Shown here: one piece after another, positions 1 through 5,088 of the stretch
Layout: the number at the start of each line of letters is the position of its first letter
Position numbering within the stretch: position 1 is the first letter of the stretch
IMG/VR virus record: IMGVR_UViG_3300021960_000464
Location: 1 to 25,473 of that record
Direction: 5' to 3' (one strand)
Origin: a virus
DNA length: 25,473 bases
Made by a program: the position numbers and the translations under genes
The notes under the pieces: model-generated
Databases searched by the model: none
What the model saw: the letters and a program-made list of their open reading frames with translations, nothing else
Told to the model about the DNA's origin: nothing

Positions 1-162
1 GTCAGTGGATCAGGAGGATTTAAAAACGATGAAGGTTGGAAAGAAAATCTTGCGCGCATCGCGGAAGCACATCCGACGACTCCTCTCGCAGAAAAGGTCG
101 GAGGAAGAAAATCCAAAGATCTTAAAACCCAAGAAGTACTAAAAAAACATGGTTTGTTTTAA
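1..162 (+). CDS. C-terminal end of an unrecognised protein (partial)
   Basis: The first 53 codons of the window read open in frame 1 and stop at TAA 160-162; the start lies upstream of the window. The visible tail is hydrophilic and basic (VGGRKSKDLKTQEVLKKHGL) and follows a short segment rich in Ala, Glu and Pro. I do not recognise the family. The next gene begins three bases after the stop, so the two are probably co-transcribed and translationally coupled. Confidence 0.6.
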   Translation, partial: VSGSGGFKNDEGWKENLARIAEAHPTTPLAEKVGGRKSKDLKTQEVLKKHGLF

Positions 163-165
163 TTT

Positions 166-834
166 ATGTTTACTCATAAAAATTTTAGTCTAGAAGAACT
201 AAATACAGAGACTATCGATGGGAAGCGATTTTATGTCACACCTCAAGGTAAGTTGCCCTCTATTACAACGGTCTTGTCAATTCTGTCACGAGATGCTATT
301 AAGAAGTGGAGACAAAGAGTTGGAGAAGCAGAAGCAAACAAAATTTCAACCAAAGCATCAAGGCGAGGAACAAACGTCCACGCAATGTGCGAGCACTATA
401 TCAACAATGATCTCGATGCAAAGAAGTATCTTCCAAACGACAGAGAAACCTTCAACTCTCTCAAACCTGTTCTCGACGAACACCTCGATAACATCTACGC
501 ACAAGAAGTACCTTTGTGGAGTTCTTATCTGGGTGTCGCTGGTCGTGTGGACTGCATTGCTGAGTGGGATGGTAAACTCTCTGTTATAGACTTTAAGACA
601 AGTCGTAAACTCAAAAAGAAAGAATATATCTCCAATTACTTCCAACAGTGTGCCGCGTATGCGGTTATGTGGGAGGAGAGAACTGGTATTCCCATAAATA
701 AAATTGTAGTGGTAATCGCAGTTGATGGTGAGGAACCTCAAGTGTTTGAGGAAAAACGCGACAATTACATTTATGAATGCGTAGAGACCATTGCTCGATA
801 TAGGAAAGAACAGAGTGGCAACTATACCTCGTAA
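166..834 (+). CDS. PD-(D/E)XK exonuclease, MGME1/Cas4-like
   Basis: This 222-residue protein looks like a single-strand DNA exonuclease of the PD-(D/E)XK superfamily, of the MGME1/RecB-C/Cas4 type found in marine T4-like phages. Motifs appear in the family order: PSITTVLS near residue 31, a GxxxH helix (G68, H72), an acidic residue at E114, D129 in AGRVDC, the catalytic D-x-K in IDFKTS (D142, K144), and the QxxxY motif (Q161, Y165). Length and motif spacing suit a stand-alone nuclease domain. A role in degrading host DNA or trimming recombination intermediates is inferred from the family. The start follows the upstream stop by three bases, and a small gene overlaps its 3' end. The fold is well supported; the exact substrate cannot be read from the sequence. 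Confidence 0.82.
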   Translation: MFTHKNFSLEELNTETIDGKRFYVTPQGKLPSITTVLSILSRDAIKKWRQRVGEAEANKISTKASRRGTNVHAMCEHYINNDLDAKKYLPNDRETFNSLKPVLDEHLDNIYAQEVPLWSSYLGVAGRVDCIAEWDGKLSVIDFKTSRKLKKKEYISNYFQQCAAYAVMWEERTGIPINKIVVVIAVDGEEPQVFEEKRDNYIYECVETIARYRKEQSGNYTS

Positions 835-1015
835 CTATTTTGAAACCTACGAACCTATTCAGATTGGAGATTGGGGTTGTAAGGTTTCTAAGTATGGCAA
901 TCAAATCATGGTATTCATGTGGCACATCCAAGCAATGGATACCTACCTACAATACTTTGACACCGAACACGATGCAGTGATGTGGATGGAGTATATGTCT
1001 TGCAAATATGTTTGA
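815..1015 (+). CDS. Small unrecognised protein
   Basis: A 66-codon gene reads to TGA at 1013-1015. I chose the GTG at 815 because an AGGAAAG ribosome-binding site lies at 802-808, six bases upstream; an in-frame TTG at 791 has no such site. It overlaps the end of the nuclease gene by 20 bases, which suggests coupling. The product is rich in Trp, Tyr and Met and has no membrane segment or motif that I recognise. The late promoter of the tmRNA begins eight bases after its stop, so this gene probably closes the upstream transcription unit. Confidence 0.55.
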   Translation: MATIPRNYFETYEPIQIGDWGCKVSKYGNQIMVFMWHIQAMDTYLQYFDTEHDAVMWMEYMSCKYV

Positions 1016-1022
1016 TGTATGT

Positions 1023-1030
1023 TATAAATA
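1023..1030 (+). promoter_or_regulatory. T4-type late promoter for the tmRNA
   Basis: An exact TATAAATA octamer, the T4 late-promoter consensus, lies in the gap between a gene and the tmRNA. By T4 spacing (octamer at about -13 to -6) transcription would start near 1036, just before the first stem of the tmRNA acceptor piece. The genome is AT-rich, so one octamer alone is weak evidence; its position immediately 5' of an RNA gene is what supports it. Confidence 0.7.
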
Positions 1031-1035
1031 TAAAG

Positions 1036-1262
1036 TAACTTGTTGACGCTGACAAGAAGGTGTTTGGACGAGGGTTCGACTCCCTCCATCTCCACCAAAT
1101 ATCATTCTATGAGTGGTATTCGGGGGGATGCTCTGGGTTCGACAGGCAGATGGACGGTTAGACGAGAGTTACAAAAAGACAAACGCAAACGATGAAACGT
1201 TCGCACTTGCAGCCTGATTAAGACTGCGGAGTTTCGGGGACACTTGGCAACAGAAGTCCCCA
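1036..1262 (+). ncRNA. ssrA: Circularly permuted two-piece tmRNA
   Basis: The halves of a tmRNA occur in reversed order. The acceptor piece comes first: T-arm stem GAGGG/CCCTC (1070-1074 with 1082-1086) around loop TTCGACT, acceptor strand CATCTCC (1087-1093), discriminator A and encoded CCA (1095-1097). The coding piece starts at 1124 with GGGGATG, which pairs with the acceptor strand over seven base pairs; the third pair is G1126-U1091, the G3-U70 identity signal for alanyl-tRNA synthetase. GGGTTCGACAGG of the tmRNA D-region follows. The resume codon is GCA at 1185 and the tag ORF (1185-1217) encodes ANDETFALAA, then TGA. A hairpin GGGGAC/GTCCCC (1236-1241 with 1256-1261) closes the piece. 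CAGGCA (1143-1148) can pair with TGTTTG (1061-1066) as helix P2. Exact mature ends are inferred. The role is release of stalled ribosomes and tagging of the peptide for proteolysis. Confidence 0.93.
1098..1120 (+). other. Intervening hairpin of the tmRNA precursor
   Basis: Between the encoded CCA and the mature 5' end of the coding piece, AATATCATTC (1098-1107) pairs with GAGTGGTATT (1111-1120) over ten base pairs, two of them G-U, with a three-base loop TAT. This would continue the acceptor helix in the unprocessed permuted precursor and be removed by RNase P and 3' processing, as in known two-piece tmRNAs. Confidence 0.75.
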
Positions 1263-1284
1263 CCCATTCAAAAAGGCAAAAAAC

Positions 1285-1608
1285 ATGAGATATCTAATTG
1301 CACTCATGTTGTTATGGACGACGGCATCATTCGCAGATCACAATGGTATTCCGTTTGATGAAAAACAATTACCTATGTTCTGCGGTGATACTGAACATAT
1401 TCTAGAAGGGATCAGAGATAAATATTCGGAAGAAGTTGTTATGATGGCACCCAGTCAAAATGGTCAAGGACACGATCTGTTTCACTCTTTGTGGATCAAT
1501 GCAGGATCAACCACTTGGTCATTCATTGTAATGAACAAACAAGTTGGTGTCACCTGCATTATTGCAAGTGGAAATAATATGAGAATGATGTTACCACCGG
1601 GGATTTAA
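1285..1608 (+). CDS. Small secreted protein of unknown function
   Basis: This 107-residue protein begins with a clear signal peptide: a positive start (MRY), the hydrophobic run LIALMLLWTTASF, and a likely cleavage after A-D at about residue 17. The mature part has two cysteines (in MFCGDT and GVTCII) that could form a disulphide in the periplasm. I do not recognise a family. The gene starts 24 bases after the last tmRNA hairpin with no promoter or terminator between, so it may be read from the same late promoter. Only a weak AAGGC-like ribosome-binding site precedes the ATG. Its stop codon overlaps the stop of the convergent gene. Confidence 0.7.
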   Translation: MRYLIALMLLWTTASFADHNGIPFDEKQLPMFCGDTEHILEGIRDKYSEEVVMMAPSQNGQGHDLFHSLWINAGSTTWSFIVMNKQVGVTCIIASGNNMRMMLPPGI

Positions 1609-1841
1609 CTTAACTTGAAGTCACCTTTCTTGAGAAACCATTCTCGCATCTCGACGCATTGCCCTTCAAAGAGCATACCGTCGGATGCGACGAATTTAAA
1701 TCCATAGTCTGAGTTCACAACATCCATATTCGCAACAGTGTTGACAAATGTCGCGCACTCTTCATACGAAGTGAATATTCGATCTGATATATCTTCAAGT
1801 CTACCGTTAATTGAAAATACTAATAGAATTTCAATCACCAC
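1605..1841 (-). CDS. Small unrecognised protein, last gene of the minus-strand cassette
   Basis: This gene encodes about 78 residues. It opens with two consecutive GTG codons (1841 and 1838); a GGAG site is better spaced for the second, so the true start may be 1838. The start overlaps the stop of the preceding membrane-protein gene by eleven bases. The N-terminus is mildly hydrophobic (VIEILLVFSI) and the rest mixed, with two cysteines. I do not recognise a family. Its stop overlaps that of the convergent secreted-protein gene. Confidence 0.6.
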   Translation of the reverse strand: MVIEILLVFSINGRLEDISDRIFTSYEECATFVNTVANMDVVNSDYGFKFVASDGMLFEGQCVEMREWFLKKGDFKLS

Positions 1842-2106
1842 CTTTCTCCAATTTCTTTATACGGTCTTCTAGTTCGTCTATTTTTTTGGTAACAAATGGA
1901 TACTTTTTACGCCATGCGTCTGTTGGTTGCTCTAACCATGTCCACCCATAACGTGCAACCAAAAAGTCAAGAGTCTGATCTACCTTTCCATAAAACCAGA
2001 TCCCTGCTCTTGTGTCTTTGAGATACGCTAATGCAATTGCACCAATGATTGAACCACCTATTGCAGTCCAGATCCATAATGTATCAGCAAACATTCTCTC
2101 AAGCAT
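1831..2106 (-). CDS. Small membrane protein with C-terminal coiled coil
   Basis: The 91-residue product has one hydrophobic segment (about residues 9-29, WIWTAIGGSIIGAIALAYL) near the N-terminus, a Trp/Tyr-rich middle, and a charged heptad-like tail (KKIDELEDRIKKLEK). The start has an AGGAAAG site and overlaps the lipase stop by eight bases, so translation is probably coupled. Its position next to a lipase and other small membrane proteins would suit a holin- or spanin-like lysis role, but no diagnostic motif shows this. Confidence 0.65.
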   Translation of the reverse strand: MLERMFADTLWIWTAIGGSIIGAIALAYLKDTRAGIWFYGKVDQTLDFLVARYGWTWLEQPTDAWRKKYPFVTKKIDELEDRIKKLEKGGD

Positions 2107-2818
2107 TTTCTTTCCTTCCTGTAAACTCTACGTAGTTGTCCATTCCGTGATCCATAGCACCATCTAAGATACCAGATCTGTACCCTCTGAACTTATCTTT
2201 GATCTTCTGCCAGAAAGTCAACTTACGAACAAACCCATAGAAGTTGATATATCGAAGAGTGCCGTGATGACGATAGAACATTAAAGCAGGAGGTACAGAT
2301 GTGACAATATCATTATTATTTACATGTCTGTAATGAGGACATTTGATTGTCTTAGTAAACCCTTTAGTACCTACCCTAGGCGAACCATAAGTATACAAAC
2401 AATCAACTGAGTCTTGAAATCTGGAAGCAGCGATAGTTGACATTGCTCCACCTAGTGAATGACCTGTGATGAAAAATTCCTTTTTGTTTCCATTATCAAC
2501 AAAATGTTTAAAGAGTTTAGGCCACACCTTTTCTACTTCATTTTGGAATCCATTGTGAACGTATCCACCCATGATGCCTTTATCAGGAAACGCATTAAGA
2601 TCTGCTAATATATCAGACAGTTCATCAGGTTCTGTTCCTCGGAAACAAAGAACATATCGTCGATCATTCCATACAGCATGGCACTGAGCACCATCTTCAT
2701 CAAAAAACTTGTGCTTGGTATACCCTAATTTCTTATACTCTTTGGATGCTTCTTTTCCGTCCAGATAAGCAATACCAGCCATCTTAGCCATTTCATGACA
2801 GTTTTCTATATGCTTCAT
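2099..2818 (-). CDS. Class 3 lipase (alpha/beta hydrolase)
   Basis: This 239-residue protein matches the Lipase_3 family. It carries the nucleophile elbow GHSLGG (residues 119-124, Ser121), the FRGTEPD oxyanion segment (59-65), YGSPRVG (144-150) after the elbow, catalytic Asp170 in NNNDIVTSVPP, and a C-terminal DHGMDNY that supplies His224. All three triad residues are present, so it is likely active on lipid esters. No signal peptide is visible, so it would act in the cytoplasm or on the inner membrane face unless membrane damage lets it out. The start overlaps the thermonuclease stop (ATGA at 2815-2818). A role in membrane breakdown at lysis, or in reusing host lipids, is inference. Confidence 0.88.
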   Translation of the reverse strand: MKHIENCHEMAKMAGIAYLDGKEASKEYKKLGYTKHKFFDEDGAQCHAVWNDRRYVLCFRGTEPDELSDILADLNAFPDKGIMGGYVHNGFQNEVEKVWPKLFKHFVDNGNKKEFFITGHSLGGAMSTIAASRFQDSVDCLYTYGSPRVGTKGFTKTIKCPHYRHVNNNDIVTSVPPALMFYRHHGTLRYINFYGFVRKLTFWQKIKDKFRGYRSGILDGAMDHGMDNYVEFTGRKENA

Positions 2819-3246
2819 ATCTCAACCTTTCCCTCTCCGATTAGACGTTGCCTGTTTACCATATGTGCATCCTGTACATCATCTTTAGATTGTCCGTGAT
2901 ATGCTACCGCATGACCTTCCTCAATCAATATTTCAGTTACTGTCCGTCCACCACATCTAAAATCACCAAGTACTCTTCCGAATTTACCCTTCATATCTTC
3001 ACCTTTCTTATCATCGTATGTGATAAGAATTGCTTCTTCATCAAGTAGTTCTTTTAACCTTGCTTTCGATGCAAGACCAAATATTTTTTCGACTTTATCT
3101 GATGTCCGTGACTCAGGAGTATCAATTCCCATAATACGAACGCGTTCATCTTTCAACCAAATACCAAATCCAAGATCAATGTTCACATCAACAGTATCAC
3201 CGTCAACCACTTTGATCACCTCTACGTCATACTCATTTACTTTCAT
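2815..3246 (-). CDS. Thermonuclease (staphylococcal nuclease family)
   Basis: The product is a 143-residue SNase/TNase-family nuclease. Counted from the ATG at 3246, VVDGDTVDV holds the calcium-binding Asp17, ERVRIMGIDTPES holds Arg37, Asp42 and Glu45, and KFGRVLGD holds Arg91; these match the catalytic Arg-Glu-Arg set and metal ligands of staphylococcal nuclease. I prefer ATG 3246 over the upstream ATG 3258 because GGAG lies six bases before it and it forms an ATGA overlap with the 44-codon gene upstream. No signal peptide is seen, so it likely cuts nucleic acid inside the cell, possibly host DNA or RNA late in infection. Confidence 0.87.
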   Translation of the reverse strand: MKVNEYDVEVIKVVDGDTVDVNIDLGFGIWLKDERVRIMGIDTPESRTSDKVEKIFGLASKARLKELLDEEAILITYDDKKGEDMKGKFGRVLGDFRCGGRTVTEILIEEGHAVAYHGQSKDDVQDAHMVNRQRLIGEGKVEI

Positions 3247-3377
3247 AGACTTCTCCATTTCTGTTTTATTATTTTTTTCTTTTCTTCAAAGTCATCACGC
3301 ACCTTCTGTATTCTCTCAAATAACAGTTGGTGCCAATAATCGTATTTCGGTTTCGCAATTCTTCTTGGTCTTATCAT
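3243..3377 (-). CDS. Tiny basic protein (44 residues), unrecognised
   Basis: A 44-codon gene fits exactly between its neighbours: its ATG overlaps the upstream stop as ATGA (3374-3377), and its TGA overlaps the thermonuclease ATG in the same way (3243-3246). The product starts MIRPRRIAKPKYDYW and continues as a charged helix rich in Lys, Arg and Glu. There is no Shine-Dalgarno sequence, so translation would depend on coupling. The double stop-start overlap is the main reason to call it real. Confidence 0.6.
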   Translation of the reverse strand: MIRPRRIAKPKYDYWHQLLFERIQKVRDDFEEKKKIIKQKWRSL

Positions 3378-3817
3378 TTAAGTGAGATTAACCATAGCAG
3401 TAACCAAATTGCACCACCGATAACAGCAAGACAAGCAAGTCCCGCACTTCCGTATATTAAAGTATCTTTAATGAGTTTCTTCTTTGCTTTTTCTTTTTCT
3501 TCTTGACGTTTGCGTTCGTTTTCACGCATCATCTTTCTGTTTTCAATGAACTTGCAGTAATCATCCCAAAGTCCAGCTCGTCCATTGTAAATAAACATTT
3601 GCTTGACTTCAGCTTCATGTCTCTTGATGTCTTCTAGTGCCCAAAACGCCTGCATATCACCGGATGCCGCATCTTTCTCAAGTTCATCTTTTGCGTCTGC
3701 TAGTTTAGTGAGATCTTTGCCCATCTGACCGACGGACTCGACATGACCCGCAAACTCTTTAATGGCACCGATTGCCTCGTTTGCGATCTGAATTGCCGCG
3801 ATAGCTTCGAAAATCAT
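3374..3817 (-). CDS. Membrane-anchored coiled-coil protein, first gene of the minus-strand cassette
   Basis: This 147-residue product has a long helical, charged body, with heptad-like stretches around residues 25-60 and a Lys/Glu-rich section (ENERKRQEEKEKAKKK). A C-terminal hydrophobic segment (about LIYGSAGLACLAVIGGAIWLLLWLI) would anchor it in the membrane with the body on the cytoplasmic side. I use the ATG at 3817 because GGAAG lies eight bases upstream; an in-frame ATG at 3868 has none. It is the first gene after the minus-strand late promoter at 3887-3894. The family is unknown to me; a tail-anchored virion or lysis protein is possible. Confidence 0.68.
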   Translation of the reverse strand: MIFEAIAAIQIANEAIGAIKEFAGHVESVGQMGKDLTKLADAKDELEKDAASGDMQAFWALEDIKRHEAEVKQMFIYNGRAGLWDDYCKFIENRKMMRENERKRQEEKEKAKKKLIKDTLIYGSAGLACLAVIGGAIWLLLWLISLK

Positions 3818-3886
3818 GAGTTCTTCCTTTTGTGACTCATGATATAAAAATAGTGAAGGGAATTTCAATCAAATGATTAGAGATAC

Positions 3887-3898
3887 TATTTATAAATA
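3887..3898. promoter_or_regulatory. Palindromic, two-way T4-type late promoter
   Basis: TATTTATAAATA is a perfect 12-base palindrome, so each strand reads TATAAATA (3891-3898 on +, 3894-3887 on -). It lies in the only gap between the minus-strand cassette (start 3817) and the plus-strand gp33 gene (start 3966). By T4 spacing the starts would be near 3904 (+) and 3881 (-). The T4 late promoter is the family; two-way use is inference from the symmetry and the divergent genes. Confidence 0.72.
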
Positions 3899-3904
3899 TG
3901 GAAC

Positions 3905-3933
3905 TTGACTAAACCATTACTATATGGTATATT
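3905..3933 (+). promoter_or_regulatory. Sigma70-type promoter for gp33-gp59
   Basis: TTGACT (3905-3910) and TATATT (3928-3933) are separated by exactly 17 bases, predicting a start near 3940. The spacer holds an inverted repeat ACCAT/ATGGT (3913-3917 with 3924-3928). This would allow host polymerase to make gp33 and gp59 before late transcription begins. Confidence 0.68.
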
Positions 3934-3965
3934 AATTAAACAAAGAATATTACATAGGAGTAAAA

Positions 3966-4187
3966 ATGCTAGACTTAATGTCTTCTCAAAAATTTTCTAT
4001 AATTATAGAAGAAACAGTGAAAGATAAAAGATTAAGTTACATGGATGCTATCGTTTGGTGGTGCGAAAAGCACGAAATGGAAATTGAAGTTGCCGCGAAA
4101 CTGTGTAATGGAGTCATTAAAGAAAAACTAAGATATGAAGCACAGGAACTTAACTTTCTGGAGAAACCTAATCGCCTACCTATATGA
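3966..4187 (+). CDS. 33: gp33-like late-transcription accessory protein
   Basis: This 73-residue protein resembles the conserved part of T4 gp33, which bridges the beta-flap of host RNA polymerase and the sliding clamp gp45 so that late promoters are activated. Visible support includes IIEETVKDKRLSYMDAIVWWCEKHEMEIEVAAKLCNG, matching the T4 pattern of a Glu-rich helix, SY-(M/L)-(D/E)-A and a second helix, though only part of it is quoted by position here (residues 12-48). It is shorter than T4 gp33 (112). The order 33-59-32 is that of T4, and TATAAATA promoters occur in this window. An AGGAG site lies six bases before the ATG. Its stop overlaps the ATG of gp59. Confidence 0.8.
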   Translation: MLDLMSSQKFSIIIEETVKDKRLSYMDAIVWWCEKHEMEIEVAAKLCNGVIKEKLRYEAQELNFLEKPNRLPI

Positions 4188-4789
4188 GTGAAACAATGAG
4201 TGGATTTGATTGTTATCAAACATACCTTGCAGTGAATAATCACTTCAAGCAAAAGTCATACGACTTTTTTAAATATCATGGAAAAATATCTGCAAAAACC
4301 ACCTCTTACGAAATAAGGAAAGATAAATATTTTTTTGAGAAGGCATCTCGTAAGTTCAATCGGGACGACTTTATCAAATACCTCGTTGCCAATTTCATCA
4401 GAGGCAACACTTGGATAGGAGAACTACTCACACCTAAGACTGAAATTGATTTTAAAAAATGGCGTAAACGAATCGAATCTCTGACATATAATTTCAGGCA
4501 AGAATTATCACAGATACACGATAAAGAGGAGAACTTTAATAACCTTTTTGTGATAGAAAAAGGAAAGCACCCATACGCATTCCGACTCTATCAAAGGGGT
4601 ACAGTGTCACTAGAGACACTCGTCTTACTCGATGATCTGGTACACTTTACCAAACATTGGTCTAAGCACGATGATATTATACTGAATGAAGTCGTTGAAC
4701 TCATACATAAGTATCGTCCGTTCTTATACCACTTTACTAATGCTGATAATAACAAACTAAAGCATATTGTATTGGAGACATACTCATGA
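4184..4789 (+). CDS. 59: gp59-like loader of the replicative helicase
   Basis: This 201-residue protein matches T4 gp59 (217), which binds fork DNA and gp32 and loads the gp41 helicase during recombination-dependent replication. The strongest match is RKDKYFFEKASRKF (residues 45-58), corresponding to RRDKYFFQKLSEKY in T4, followed by a helical region with LVANFI and WIGELL. It starts with ATG overlapping the gp33 stop (ATGA at 4184-4187) and ends overlapping the next ATG, in the T4 order 33-59-32. The protein is basic and cytoplasmic. An in-frame ATG six codons on could also serve. Confidence 0.83.
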   Translation: MSETMSGFDCYQTYLAVNNHFKQKSYDFFKYHGKISAKTTSYEIRKDKYFFEKASRKFNRDDFIKYLVANFIRGNTWIGELLTPKTEIDFKKWRKRIESLTYNFRQELSQIHDKEENFNNLFVIEKGKHPYAFRLYQRGTVSLETLVLLDDLVHFTKHWSKHDDIILNEVVELIHKYRPFLYHFTNADNNKLKHIVLETYS

Positions 4790-4974
4790 CGCATAACGAT
4801 TTAACAGAACTGCAAATCGAAATTTCAGAACTTGAAAAGGAGAATCAAAACCTTAAAGAACGACTTCAAGATTTAGAAGTTAACTTATCGTATGTCGAGC
4901 AACAACTTTCAGAAAAACAAGACGCGCCAAGAGCAGTTTTTATTGAACCGAAACCCAAACTTTCTGTGGTTTAA
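4786..4974 (+). CDS. Short coiled-coil protein between gp59 and gp32
   Basis: This 62-residue product has an almost uninterrupted heptad pattern (residues about 6-46, with LQIEISELEKENQNLKERL in phase), then a Pro/Lys tail. It would form a parallel or antiparallel coiled coil. Its ATG overlaps the gp59 stop (ATGA at 4786-4789). I know no T4 counterpart here. A scaffold or partner for gp59 or gp32 is possible from context only. Confidence 0.65.
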   Translation: MTHNDLTELQIEISELEKENQNLKERLQDLEVNLSYVEQQLSEKQDAPRAVFIEPKPKLSVV

Positions 4975-4987
4975 TAAATAAAAAGGG

Positions 4988-5016
4988 TTGACACCATCCC
5001 CTAATTGGTGTAATAT
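4988..5016 (+). promoter_or_regulatory. Strong sigma70-type promoter for gp32
   Basis: A perfect -35 TTGACA (4988-4993) and a near-perfect -10 TAATAT (5011-5016) are 17 bases apart, predicting a start near 5023. An inverted repeat ACACCA/TGGTGT (4991-4996 with 5006-5011) fills the spacer and touches both boxes, so it could be an operator. The gp33 promoter has a similar ACCA...TGGT dyad. Confidence 0.8.
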
Positions 5017-5056
5017 AAGGTAATACATTATGAATACGTGGACAAGTTACATACAA

Positions 5057-5088
5057 AATATACAATTATACGAGGAATATACAATTAT
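5057..5088 (+). repeat. 13-base direct repeat in the gp32 leader
   Basis: AATATACAATTAT occurs at 5057-5069 and again at 5076-5088, where the second copy runs into the gp32 ATG (5087). The ribosome-binding site GAGG (5072-5075) lies between the copies. The leader is A/U-rich and has little stable pairing. In T4, gp32 represses its own translation by binding such an unstructured leader; a similar role here is inference. Confidence 0.7.

Noticed and set aside
1070-1097. A tRNA gene, because of the T-arm, acceptor strand and CCA
   Set aside because: No D-arm or anticodon arm precedes it; its acceptor partner lies downstream at 1124-1130, which makes it the acceptor piece of the tmRNA.
1236-1261. 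Hairpin GGGGAC/GTCCCC as a transcription terminator
   Set aside because: No T run follows. It fits better as the closing stem of the tmRNA coding piece.
5030-5086. N-terminal extension of gp32 from ATG 5030
   Set aside because: The added residues do not resemble gp32, the codon is only about seven bases from the predicted transcript start, and GAGG favours ATG 5087.
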